DNA of 58,872 bases from an uncultured Oscillospiraceae bacterium (lineage in GTDB: Bacteria; Bacillota; Clostridia; Oscillospirales; Oscillospiraceae), in NCBI GenBank assembly GCA_944386835.1, contig CALXCQ010000081.1, positions 1 to 58,872 on the forward strand, given 5' to 3'. Below, piece by piece: positions 25,153 through 33,434 of the stretch; position 1 is the first letter of the stretch, and each line of letters opens with the position of its first letter. A model generated the notes under the pieces. It worked only from the letters and a program-made list of their open reading frames with translations, did no database searches and was not told the origin of the DNA. Both the position numbers and the translations under genes were made by a program.

Positions 25153-25863
25153 ATGAAAAAACTTGAACGGGAGAATATGACCAAAAAAATTTACGATGCT
25201 GTCATTGAAATTTTAAAACAAGGCAATTACAAAGTCGGTGACAAAATTCCCACTGAGCTTTCTCTGTGCGAGCAATTGGGCGTTAGCCGAAACAGTATTC
25301 GTGAGGTCAGCAAGGCCCTTACTCTTGCAGGCATTACTACGTCAGTAGCCGGAAAAGGCACATTTTTAAACAAAGAAATTGGTTCCATTACTTTAAGCGA
25401 TCAATTCTTGCCCGATATTAACGGTTACACTTTAAATGAAATTATGGATGTACGTACCATGTTGGAAATGGAAGCCGGTGAACGGGCTGCGGAAAACTGT
25501 CGCACAGATCCGGCAATTGCTAAGCAATTTGCTGACTGGTGGCAAGAGTTCTTTCAGTTTACCGACCTGGAAAATGTAGAGGAACATGTACGGAGTGGGC
25601 GCAAATTATCGGAGATTCACTTTGATATTATGCGTATTTGTGGAAACCGTCTGCTGGAAAAAATGTTTTTATCTATGATGGATGAAATTCAAGAAGCCCG
25701 CTCCCGTTTCCCTGGAGGCACCAAGGAACTGCGTAATGAATTTTTGCGCCATAAAGAAATCTATGAGGCTGTTGCCAGTGGAGATCCGCGCCGTGCCCGG
25801 GCTGCCATGAAGGCTCATTTCCGTGGTACAGAGGCCATTCAATTCTCACATATGATTAAATAG
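25153..25863 (+). CDS. GntR-family regulator, FadR/FCD subfamily
   Basis: A 236-residue regulator. The N-terminal winged helix-turn-helix (about 8-75) carries IPTELSLCEQLGVSRNSIREVSKAL; the C-terminal all-helical FCD ligand domain (about 90-230) has the Asp/Arg/His-type metal- and acid-binding positions, for example DVRTMLEMEAGERAA. FCD regulators usually sense organic acids. It is divergent from the CitX-CitG fusion, so I infer control of that gene, perhaps by citrate or a related acid. GTGAGG precedes the ATG. Monocistronic with a strong terminator. Confidence 0.93.
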   Translation: MKKLERENMTKKIYDAVIEILKQGNYKVGDKIPTELSLCEQLGVSRNSIREVSKALTLAGITTSVAGKGTFLNKEIGSITLSDQFLPDINGYTLNEIMDVRTMLEMEAGERAAENCRTDPAIAKQFADWWQEFFQFTDLENVEEHVRSGRKLSEIHFDIMRICGNRLLEKMFLSMMDEIQEARSRFPGGTKELRNEFLRHKEIYEAVASGDPRRARAAMKAHFRGTEAIQFSHMIK

Positions 25864-25876
25864 AAAACTGTATTTG

Positions 25877-25906
25877 GCCGGAATGCCTAAAGCATTCCGG
25901 CTTTTT
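25877..25906 (+). terminator. Intrinsic terminator
   Basis: GCCGGAATGC and GCATTCCGGC pair around CTAAA, followed by TTTTT. Confidence 0.93.
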
Positions 25907-25941
25907 CCCCTTATACCAATTGTTTTCAGGCTGTCTTGCTC

Positions 25942-25970
25942 TTTTCAAGGCGGCATTTTTTTGTTATACT
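25942..25970 (+). promoter_or_regulatory. Promoter of the YgiQ-family gene
   Basis: TTTTCA, 17 bases, TATACT, ending 44 bases before the ATG. Confidence 0.55.
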
Positions 25971-26014
25971 GAAAAAAATGTGTTTTTGGTTTCAGGCTGC
26001 AGAGGGGGACAAAC

Positions 26015-27997
26015 ATGGAACGGTTTTTACCAATTTCCAAAGAAGATATGCATCGGAGAGGATGGGAGCAATGCGATTTTGTATATATTATCGGCGATGC
26101 CTATGTAGATCACCCATCCTTCGGCCATGCCATCATTAGCCGCGTTCTCGAAGATGCAGGCTATCGGGTTGGAATTATCTCACAGCCGGATTGGAAAGAT
26201 CCCCACTCCATTGCCCGTCTCGGGACACCCCGTCTGGGTTTTTTGGTCATGGGCGGCAATATGGATTCCATGGTAAATCACTACTCCGTCTCCAAACACC
26301 GGCGTAAAACAGATGCCTATACCCCTGGGGGGCTCACCGGAAAACGTCCAGATTACGCCGTTACAGTTTACTGCAACTTAATTCGGCAAACATATCGGGA
26401 TATTCCCATTATCATTGGTGGAATTGAAGCCAGTCTGCGGCGTTTGGCTCACTACGACTATTGGTCTGACAAGCTAAAACGCTCCATTCTCTTGGATTCT
26501 CAGGCTGATCTTTTGATTTATGGAATGGGAGAGCGCGCCATTGTGGAAGTGGCTGACGGGCTCAACAGTGGCTTATCTATAGAAGATCTTACATTTATAG
26601 ATGGCACTGTTATAAAAACCAAATCACTTGACGCCATTTATGACTACCTTATGCTCCCTTCCTATGATCAACTTCTCAAAGAGAAACGTAATTACGCTAA
26701 AAGTTTTTATATACAGTATTGCAACACGGACCCATTTGCGGCAAAACGCCTGGTAGAACCCTATTCCCCGCGGGAATATGTTGTGCAGAACCCACCGCAA
26801 AAGCCTTTAAGCCAAGAGGAAATGGATCATATTTATGATCTTCCTTATGCCCGCTCCTATCATCCTGTCTACGAAAAGGCGGGAGGTGTGCCGGCTATTG
26901 AAGAAGTTCGATTTAGCTTGGTATCCAATCGGGGGTGTTTTGGTGGCTGTAATTTCTGCGCCCTTACCTTTCATCAGGGACGCATCATTCAAACACGGAG
27001 CCATGCATCTATCCTGGAAGAAGCCCAAAAGATGACCCAAGACCCTATGTTTAAGGGGTATATTCACGATGTTGGGGGGCCTACTGCTAACTTTCGTCAT
27101 CCTGCCTGTGAAAAGCAACTGAATCAAGGCGCCTGTCCTACTAAGCAGTGTCTTTTCCCCCAGCCCTGTAAGAATTTATTGGTAGATCACCAGGACTATC
27201 TGGATCTTTTGCGTAAGCTACGACATTTACCCGGAGTCAAAAAAGTATTTATTCGCAGCGGTATCCGTTTTGATTATTTATTGGCAGATCATGATGATAC
27301 TTTTTTCCAGGAAATGGTCCGCTACCATATCTCCGGTCAATTGAAAGTCGCCCCAGAACATGTTTGTGATCCAGTTCTTTTCCTTATGGGTAAGCCGCGA
27401 CACAGTGTGTATAAAAGATTTTTAGCAAAGTATCAGGAATTAAACCGGAAATTCCAGTTAAAGCAATTTGTGGTTCCCTACCTAATTTCTTCCCATCCCG
27501 GCTCCACACTGAAGCAAGCCGTTGCCCTTGCAGAATATCTGCATACTTTAGGTTACATGCCGGAACAAGTTCAGGACTTTTATCCCACTCCCTCGACAAT
27601 TTCCACAGTCATGTACTATACCGGCCTGGACCCTCGAACAATGGAACCTGTCTATGTTCCCCATTCTCCCAAAGAAAAGGCCATGCAAAGGGCATTGATT
27701 CAATATCGAAATCCTAAAAATTATTTTCTTGTTCATGAGGCTTTGGTGGAAGCAGGCCGTACCGATTTGATCGGTTATGACAAGCAATGTCTGATTCGTC
27801 CTAAAACACAAAAAGAGCTTTTACAAAAACCCAGACTGGAAACAAGGACTTCTGCTCACAAAGGTTCTGGAATGGATCAAAACGGCCGCACTTCACAAAG
27901 CAAAAAGCATGCATCTCGGCCAACTTCCTCTCCCCAATCTTCTCGCGCAAGCGTCAATTCGTCTTCCCAAATAAAATCACGCCGCAAGCGGTACTAG
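26015..27997 (+). CDS. ygiQ: YgiQ-family radical SAM protein
   Basis: A 660-residue UPF0313/YgiQ protein. An N-terminal domain (about 1-290) precedes a radical SAM core whose cluster motif is CFGGCNFCAL (about residue 310). A conserved C-terminal part with a Pro-rich FYPTPSTISTVMYYTG segment follows, then a low-complexity Ser/Lys/Arg tail (about 600-660). The reaction of this widespread family is unknown. GGGGG lies before the ATG. The next gene starts ten bases after its stop with its ribosome site overlapping the end, so the two are co-transcribed. Confidence 0.94.
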   Translation: MERFLPISKEDMHRRGWEQCDFVYIIGDAYVDHPSFGHAIISRVLEDAGYRVGIISQPDWKDPHSIARLGTPRLGFLVMGGNMDSMVNHYSVSKHRRKTDAYTPGGLTGKRPDYAVTVYCNLIRQTYRDIPIIIGGIEASLRRLAHYDYWSDKLKRSILLDSQADLLIYGMGERAIVEVADGLNSGLSIEDLTFIDGTVIKTKSLDAIYDYLMLPSYDQLLKEKRNYAKSFYIQYCNTDPFAAKRLVEPYSPREYVVQNPPQKPLSQEEMDHIYDLPYARSYHPVYEKAGGVPAIEEVRFSLVSNRGCFGGCNFCALTFHQGRIIQTRSHASILEEAQKMTQDPMFKGYIHDVGGPTANFRHPACEKQLNQGACPTKQCLFPQPCKNLLVDHQDYLDLLRKLRHLPGVKKVFIRSGIRFDYLLADHDDTFFQEMVRYHISGQLKVAPEHVCDPVLFLMGKPRHSVYKRFLAKYQELNRKFQLKQFVVPYLISSHPGSTLKQAVALAEYLHTLGYMPEQVQDFYPTPSTISTVMYYTGLDPRTMEPVYVPHSPKEKAMQRALIQYRNPKNYFLVHEALVEAGRTDLIGYDKQCLIRPKTQKELLQKPRLETRTSAHKGSGMDQNGRTSQSKKHASRPTSSPQSSRASVNSSSQIKSRRKRY

Positions 27998-28007
27998 GAG
28001 GTCTTTT

Positions 28008-28817
28008 GTGCAAACAATTTTACGTGATCATCTGACAATTCTTCCCTATCTCAAAAAAGCACCTGTATACATAATTCCCCTTGCTGGTGTTATCCTGATT
28101 CTTTTCGCCAGTCACCTGACTACGTTACTGCCATATGTTCTTGGTCCCATTATGATTCTGGAAGGTATTCTTTTGGGAATCCCTGCAATTTGCTCCAAAG
28201 AATACAAAGTCATCGAAACCAAAGCTACAGCGGGCGCAGTTGTCCTATGTATTGTAGGAGTACTAATCCTTTATAAACACGATGATTGTCTTTCCCTTTT
28301 AGGCACAGTCTGGGGACTATATGGACTCATTTCCGGGACTCATGAATTAAATGAAGCCTTCTACCGTATGGGACATAAGCAACGATTTGTCCTGCCTCTT
28401 TTGGAAGCTGTTATTACGTTGGCATTGGCAGTGCTTCTACTGGCAGACCCATTTCATTCTTTTGTTCACCACGTCCAGATTTTGGGAATTGAGCTGATCC
28501 TTTCTGTATTTCGTCCCAGCCATCATGATGCTACAGAGAACCGGCATTCGGGTTCCTATTCCAAATCTTCAACAGTGCTTCCTTTGGAAACGGATTCCGT
28601 GGGAACTGCCCCGGTGGGCAAAGAAGAAGACGTTGGAAACGGCTCTTCCCAAGAAGAATTATCTTCCCGCGTTCAGACCACTTGTGCTGTAAAAGAGGTA
28701 TCCTCCCTCACCGATACCGATACGATTCAGGAACCAGAAGATGATTCCCAAGCACAAACGTGTTCTACATCAGCACAGGCCTCCGAGTATGAGAAAGATT
28801 GTTCCGTACCAGTATAA
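28008..28817 (+). CDS. DUF308/HdeD-like membrane protein with acidic tail
   Basis: A 269-residue protein starting with GTG behind AGGAGG. The first 165 residues form about six hydrophobic helices in the repeated pattern of DUF308/HdeD-type proteins. The remaining about 100 residues are hydrophilic, rich in Ser, Thr, Glu and Asp, with no recognisable domain. Members of this group are linked to acid or envelope stress in some bacteria, but the function here is unknown. It shares a transcript with ygiQ upstream. The family call is by hydrophobic pattern, not by a strong motif. Confidence 0.65.
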   Translation: MQTILRDHLTILPYLKKAPVYIIPLAGVILILFASHLTTLLPYVLGPIMILEGILLGIPAICSKEYKVIETKATAGAVVLCIVGVLILYKHDDCLSLLGTVWGLYGLISGTHELNEAFYRMGHKQRFVLPLLEAVITLALAVLLLADPFHSFVHHVQILGIELILSVFRPSHHDATENRHSGSYSKSSTVLPLETDSVGTAPVGKEEDVGNGSSQEELSSRVQTTCAVKEVSSLTDTDTIQEPEDDSQAQTCSTSAQASEYEKDCSVPV

Positions 28818-29064
28818 ACCTGCTTATAAGACCAACTGCTCCAGAGTATGTCTGTCTACCTACAAAGGGCTGTTCCCAATCGTCATGGACCTGACTGTGA
28901 AGGTTTCCATCTCCAGCTGATATAAATTGGGCTAACGAAAATGGTGCCCAAGTGACTACAACATACCGTACCTGTCTCTTGGCACCAGTATAAGCTCCAG
29001 CCCCGTGCATATCGCAGGAACCTTAAGAATATACTCTCCCATACGAAGAAAATGAGGTGGGAGA
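28818..29064 (+). other. Structured leader before the SSB-like gene
   Basis: Two hairpins are visible: GGTGCCCAAG (28943-28952) with CTTGGCACC (28978-28986), and TCTCCCA (29035-29041) with TGGGAGA (29058-29064). The second ends directly at the start codon and encloses the ribosome site. A minus-strand open frame spans 28765-29010 but has no family match. Confidence 0.45.
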
Positions 29065-29691
29065 ATGGAAAATACAGCCAATCATATTATACTTAGAGGT
29101 TCCCTGGCCGGGTTGCCCGAATTTTCACACGAAAACCATGACCGTAGATTTTATCGCTTTGCCCTGGAAGTCGCCCGTTTATCCGGCGCAGTGGATGTCT
29201 TACAAATAGTCGTGGGAGAAGATATTTTACATAGTGTTGACCTATTCGGTGGTTGCATGATAGAAGTTACCGGACAAGTCCGCTCTTTTAATTCCCATAA
29301 TCAGACTGGGCGGAAGTTAATTATCTCTGTCTTTGCCGAGACAATGGCAACTTGCGAAGGGGAACCTGTAAACACCGTTGCCCTGCAGGGTACCATCTGC
29401 AAACCGCCTGTTTACCGACGTACCCCTCTGGGGCGCGAAATCTGTGATCTTATGTTAGCTGTTAACCGGCCTTATCGAAGAACCGATTATTTGCCTTGCA
29501 TTCTCTGGGGCCGTTCAGCCCAAGAGGCTGCTTCCTACAGTGTCGGTACAAAATTGCAGTTGCAGGGACGGTTGCAAAGCCGGGACTACATAAAAGTTCT
29601 GGATGGGCAAAGTGAAAGCCGCACAGCATATGAAATTTCCGTTGTCACATCCAATCTCATGAGCAGTGAGGAAATTCCTTGTTTTGTCTAG
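29065..29691 (+). CDS. SSB-like protein with two OB folds
   Basis: A 208-residue protein whose two halves (about 1-100 and 102-205) both look like single-stranded DNA-binding-type OB folds. Compare NHIILRGSLAGLPEF with NTVALQGTICKPPVY, and the later VTGQVRS with LQGRLQS. There is no acidic SSB C-terminal tip, so it may not recruit the usual partners. I think it is a clostridial SSB-like protein rather than the main SSB. It precedes thpR and a DUF4349 gene in close series. The ribosome site may be masked by a hairpin. Confidence 0.75.
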   Translation: MENTANHIILRGSLAGLPEFSHENHDRRFYRFALEVARLSGAVDVLQIVVGEDILHSVDLFGGCMIEVTGQVRSFNSHNQTGRKLIISVFAETMATCEGEPVNTVALQGTICKPPVYRRTPLGREICDLMLAVNRPYRRTDYLPCILWGRSAQEAASYSVGTKLQLQGRLQSRDYIKVLDGQSESRTAYEISVVTSNLMSSEEIPCFV

Positions 29692-29724
29692 TTTCTATTG
29701 AAAAACCATACAAAGGAGAACTCT

Positions 29725-30243
29725 ATGCGACTTTTTGTTGCCATTTGTCCACCGCAAGAGACTTTAACACACCTCAGGCAAGTACAAGCTGCACTGGGTC
29801 AGTACGGCACTGGTAACTTTACCGCTTCTACAAATTTGCATATGACGTTGACTTTTCTCGGAGAAACCGACCGTGTCTCTGCCGCAGTGGATGCCATAAA
29901 AGCAGTAGATTGCCCACAGTTTATGTTAAGGTTGGAAAAGCTGGGAACATTTGACGATCTGTACTGGGCAGGAGCTCGTTTAACGCCAGAATTGCAAGCC
30001 TTACATAAATGTGTAACCGCTGCATTTCAGGCCGAAGGTTTCCAACTGGAACGGCGTAAATTCCGTCCCCATTTCACTTTGTGTCGGCAATTTTGTCCGC
30101 AAAAGCCCCTGTCACTGGAAACCCTTGCAAACACCTTCGGTGAATCTTCCTTTTCCGTGGAAGCAATCCATCTAATGCGTTCCCAACGAATCCAGGGAAA
30201 GCTCATCTACACTTCCATATTCCGGCAGCCGCTGAAAGGATGA
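29725..30243 (+). CDS. thpR: RNA 2',3'-cyclic phosphodiesterase (2H family)
   Basis: A 172-residue 2H phosphoesterase. The two catalytic motifs are HMTLTFLG (about residue 43) and HFTLCR (about residue 125). Family members hydrolyse 2',3'-cyclic RNA ends and were first seen as 2'-5' RNA ligases. The ATG at 29725 has AAAGGAGA upstream; an earlier TTG is unlikely. It follows the SSB-like gene by 33 bases, and its stop overlaps (ATGA) a possible start of the next frame. Function in the cell is unknown, perhaps tRNA or RNA end repair. Confidence 0.93.
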   Translation: MRLFVAICPPQETLTHLRQVQAALGQYGTGNFTASTNLHMTLTFLGETDRVSAAVDAIKAVDCPQFMLRLEKLGTFDDLYWAGARLTPELQALHKCVTAAFQAEGFQLERRKFRPHFTLCRQFCPQKPLSLETLANTFGESSFSVEAIHLMRSQRIQGKLIYTSIFRQPLKG

Positions 30244-30314
30244 AAGAGCTTTGGGAACTTTTTCCCCTTCCATTCGTCTTAGTAAATGAAAGACTTTCTG
30301 AAAGGGGAATTCCT

Positions 30315-31424
30315 ATGTGTCAGTATAAGCGAAAACACTGGATCATTTTTTTCGTCTTCCTCTTAGTCATGGCAATTCTCAGTGGATGCAGTTCCACTGC
30401 ATCTGCAGATACCAGTATGGACTCTGTAACTTCCGACAGTTCTTATAACCAATCTACGGAAGCAGTCTCTCCCGGCGCAGGCTTCCAAATAAAAGGAGAA
30501 AATACCGCTGCACAGGCGGACTCGGAAACAGTTAGCGACGCTTCAGAATACACTTCGGAAGCCCCTATGGAAGCCGTCACGGAAGAGACTTCTGCTCCCG
30601 AAACCTCTGAGGAAGAATTTGAAATCCGATGCTATGGAAGCACCAATTTTTCGGAAAAAATTATATACTCAGCCAACCTCAGAATTGAAACAACACAGTT
30701 TGACGAGACCATTGCCACTGTGGAGGCTTTGGTAAAAGATTTCGGTGGATTTATTGAAGCTTCCAATACTTGGGGGAATACCCAATATCAATCCGATGGT
30801 ACCACCAGGATTGTCGATCGCAACGCCAGTTATACGCTCCGAATCCCGGCTGAACGGTTTGAGGAATTCCTGCAAAAGTCCGGAAGTATTGGAAATATTG
30901 TAGATTCCAGTCGTTATGCAGAAAACATCACTTCCCAGTATACCGACCAGGAGGCCCGTAAACTTTCTTTGGAAACACAGGAAGATCGGTTGCTGGACAT
31001 GCTTTCTAAAAGTACCGATGTGGAAAGCCTTATTCAGCTGGAATCTCGTCTTTCGGAAGTCCGATATGAAATTGAGTCCATTGAGCGTATGTTGCGAAAC
31101 TGGCAAATGCAAGTGGAGTATTCCACCATTTGCCTGGACATTGATGAAGTGGAGCTCTATACGCCTACCGCTTCTGTCCAACGCACATTTGGAGAAAAAC
31201 TTTCTTCCGCCCTGTCCGATGGTTGGAGTGGATTTGTATGGGAAACACAGTCCTTTGTACTGGGCTTTGTAAGAAATCTGCCTGGGATTCTCCTATTCCT
31301 TGCAATTGTGGTAGTTGCGTTCCTAGTAGTCAGAAAGGTTATCCGAATTCGGAAAGCCCGACGCCATACACTTCCAGAACCGCCGGAAACGGGAAATTCT
31401 GACAATCATCCTCCAAAATCTTAA
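30315..31424 (+). CDS. DUF4349 lipoprotein
   Basis: A 369-residue predicted lipoprotein: signal helix, lipobox AILSGC (lipidated Cys about residue 24), a Ser/Thr/Glu-rich linker to about residue 115, then the DUF4349 domain with FGGFIEASNTWG and a coiled-coil stretch around SRLSEVRYEIESIERML. A C-terminal membrane helix (about 318-340) and a basic tail end it. An earlier ATG at 30240 overlaps the thpR stop, but AAAGGGG and the signal peptide favour 30315. The function of the family is unknown; envelope localisation is well supported. Confidence 0.85.
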   Translation: MCQYKRKHWIIFFVFLLVMAILSGCSSTASADTSMDSVTSDSSYNQSTEAVSPGAGFQIKGENTAAQADSETVSDASEYTSEAPMEAVTEETSAPETSEEEFEIRCYGSTNFSEKIIYSANLRIETTQFDETIATVEALVKDFGGFIEASNTWGNTQYQSDGTTRIVDRNASYTLRIPAERFEEFLQKSGSIGNIVDSSRYAENITSQYTDQEARKLSLETQEDRLLDMLSKSTDVESLIQLESRLSEVRYEIESIERMLRNWQMQVEYSTICLDIDEVELYTPTASVQRTFGEKLSSALSDGWSGFVWETQSFVLGFVRNLPGILLFLAIVVVAFLVVRKVIRIRKARRHTLPEPPETGNSDNHPPKS

Positions 31425-31523
31425 GCTGCTTGTCTTTAACCATAATCTTTTTGTGTTGCTCTCACCATAGCGAAACTTTACGAATCCTAAAATTTCCCAC
31501 ACTTTTCTATTTCCCCAAATAAA

Positions 31524-31563
31524 GCCAGGGTACAGAACGAAATGTTCTGCACCCTGGCTTTTT
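31524..31563. terminator. Bidirectional terminator between DUF4349 gene and mutY
   Basis: GCCAGGGTACAGAAC (31524-31538) pairs with GTTCTGCACCCTGGC (31544-31558) with one mismatch, followed by TTTTT; the left flank AAATAA gives T's on the minus strand. Confidence 0.9.
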
Positions 31564-31634
31564 CCAGTCTCCGATACCGTTCCCGCTCCAATAGCTATGC
31601 GGTTTTCCTATGCATATTTCTACATTGGTAACGG

Positions 31635-32699
31635 CTACCCGAAATTCCTTTGTGTCCATACCTCCTGGTCCTCCGAAAACTGCCGAAAAGCAGTTGGCAA
31701 ACCAATTTCTCCTTGCAGCTGCTGATCCGTTACCCAATGAAATGCATCTGGTCTGGCACCACATATCAAATAAATTCCCTGCATATTCCATTGAACATGG
31801 GTAAAAACATGCACCTTTTCTACCGTTTTCAGAAGTTCTTTCGGCTGGCACCCTGCCTGCTCCACCCAATCCAGAGCTTCTTGAACCGTAAGATGTCCAT
31901 CGATAATGGGATAGGACCACAAGCCTGCCAAAAGCCCTGTTGCAGGCCGTTTACAGATAGCCAAAAATTGTTCGTTCCGTAAGAGAAAGACTGTTTTTTC
32001 TTCCAACTTTCTGGTCTGTTTTTTACTTTTTACGGGAAGCTGCTCCTGACATTGCAAAGCCTTTGCCTGGCACAAAGATTCCAGGGGACACATGTGACAC
32101 TGCGGTGCCCGATTGGGGCCACAAAGGGTTGCTCCCAATTCCATTAGACTCTGAGTTAAATCTCCACAATTTCCCTGTGCGTAACTGCACTTTAGTTTCT
32201 CCGTCATGCACTTCTTTGTCATCGGTTGATCGATGGGTGCAAAGGAAGCCTCCAGCCGGGACAGGACCCGTAAGACGTTGCCATCTACTGCGGGAGTAGG
32301 CATCTGAAAACAGATGGAGCATATCGCTCCTGCAGTATAGTCTCCGATACCTGGAAGGGCGCGCACTTGGGCATATTCTCTGGGAAATTGGCCTCCATGG
32401 TTTTCCATAATTATTTTGGCAGCTTTTTGCAGATTGCGAACCCGGGAGTAGTACCCCAGGCCTTCCCACAGCTTCGTCAACTGATCGTCGCTGGCTTGTG
32501 CCAACTGAGAAATCCCGGGTATAGATTCCAAAAACCTGATATAGTAATCTTTCACTGCCTCCACCCGTGTTTGCTGCAACATTACCTCAGACAGCCACAC
32601 ATGATAAGGATCCTGATCCACACGCCAAGGTAACTTTCTGGCATGTTCCCGATACCAGGTCAACAAAGGACCCGGTAGCTTTTCATAGAGTGTCTCCAT
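31635..32699 (-). CDS. mutY: A/G-specific adenine DNA glycosylase
   Basis: A 354-residue base-excision repair enzyme that removes adenine paired with 8-oxoguanine. HhH-GPD domain (about 1-185): MLQQTRVE, ALPGIGDYTAGAI with the glycine-rich hairpin, and VDGNVLRVLSR with the catalytic Asp. The iron-sulfur loop follows as CGPNRAPQCHMCPLESLC (spacing C-x7-C-x2-C-x5-C). A C-terminal Nudix-like domain (about 230-350) would read 8-oxoG. The start has AAAGGAG upstream. It lies 53 bases after a small kinase gene on the same strand. Confidence 0.95.
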   Translation of the reverse strand: METLYEKLPGPLLTWYREHARKLPWRVDQDPYHVWLSEVMLQQTRVEAVKDYYIRFLESIPGISQLAQASDDQLTKLWEGLGYYSRVRNLQKAAKIIMENHGGQFPREYAQVRALPGIGDYTAGAICSICFQMPTPAVDGNVLRVLSRLEASFAPIDQPMTKKCMTEKLKCSYAQGNCGDLTQSLMELGATLCGPNRAPQCHMCPLESLCQAKALQCQEQLPVKSKKQTRKLEEKTVFLLRNEQFLAICKRPATGLLAGLWSYPIIDGHLTVQEALDWVEQAGCQPKELLKTVEKVHVFTHVQWNMQGIYLICGARPDAFHWVTDQQLQGEIGLPTAFRQFSEDQEVWTQRNFG

Positions 32700-32752
32700 G
32701 CTATCTCCTTTGACAAATCAACTGATGTATCCAGTACTCCTCGCTTTTGACG

Positions 32753-33268
32753 TTAGATATAAGCCTTTCTCCCGTAGGTCAAAATTGCTTCCGCAACTTG
32801 TTCCGGTGACAAAGCAGAAGTATCCAACTGAAATACCGGCAGCTTTCTACACGCCTCCAGTCGGTCTAAGCCCCTTGATAGGACATCTGGTTCCCGTTTT
32901 CCGCAGTCTATATCTGATTGCAGACGCGCCTGCAAAATTTCAGGCTGTGCCGTAAGGCAGACTGGGTATAAACGCCACGAGCCAGGATGTAATCCCGCCA
33001 GTAATGCATCCCAAATTTCTTGTTGATGCAGTACCCAACAAAACAACACTGTTTCGAAAGCGGAGCTATGGAGAAATTGGTTTAATAAAAAAGTAATATT
33101 CTTGATGACCATTTTTTGTGTCTCCGCCGTTACCTGGAAAGGATCCATGTCCCAACACCAATCTCCATCTAAAAAAACGCAGGCCGGCAATTTCTTTTTC
33201 AGTATTTGTCCAACTGTGCTTTTCCCCACTCCCATTGGACCACCGATGCAATACAGAGACTTTTTCAT
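32753..33268 (-). CDS. Small P-loop kinase-like protein (AAA_33/uridine-kinase-like)
   Basis: A 171-residue nucleotide-binding protein. Walker A is GGPMGVGKSTV (about residues 9-19) and the fold resembles small phosphotransferases. A possible lid/arginine region is ARLQSDIDCGKREPD. It is usually annotated as an AAA-family ATPase, but the size and layout fit a nucleoside or small-molecule kinase. No substrate can be named. The ATG at 33268 is preferred over a GTG one codon upstream. It precedes mutY on the same strand. Confidence 0.8.
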   Translation of the reverse strand: MKKSLYCIGGPMGVGKSTVGQILKKKLPACVFLDGDWCWDMDPFQVTAETQKMVIKNITFLLNQFLHSSAFETVLFCWVLHQQEIWDALLAGLHPGSWRLYPVCLTAQPEILQARLQSDIDCGKREPDVLSRGLDRLEACRKLPVFQLDTSALSPEQVAEAILTYGRKAYI

Positions 33269-33357
33269 CACACTGTTCTTTTCCCGCCTTTTCCTGACTG
33301 ATTGCTATCTATTGTAAAATACCCCTTATGGAAAGTCAAACGTGAGAATTTTCGTGA

Positions 33358-33372
33358 AATTTCCTGGAAATT
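33358..33372. promoter_or_regulatory. Palindromic operator candidate before the MFS gene
   Basis: AATTTCC-T-GGAAATT is a perfect 7-1-7 palindrome, lying just upstream of a TATACT (33377-33382) that would be the -10 of the MFS transporter promoter. A bound protein would cover the -35 region. Confidence 0.45.
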
Positions 33373-33434
33373 CCGTTATACTGGGATTAGCGGACTGAAC
33401 GATAGGAGCATACGGCAGAAAGGATTTATCAACA

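Noticed and set aside
28765..29010. Minus-strand 81-codon frame behind the DUF308-like gene
   Set aside because: It overlaps the end of a better gene on the other strand and lacks a ribosome site or family match.
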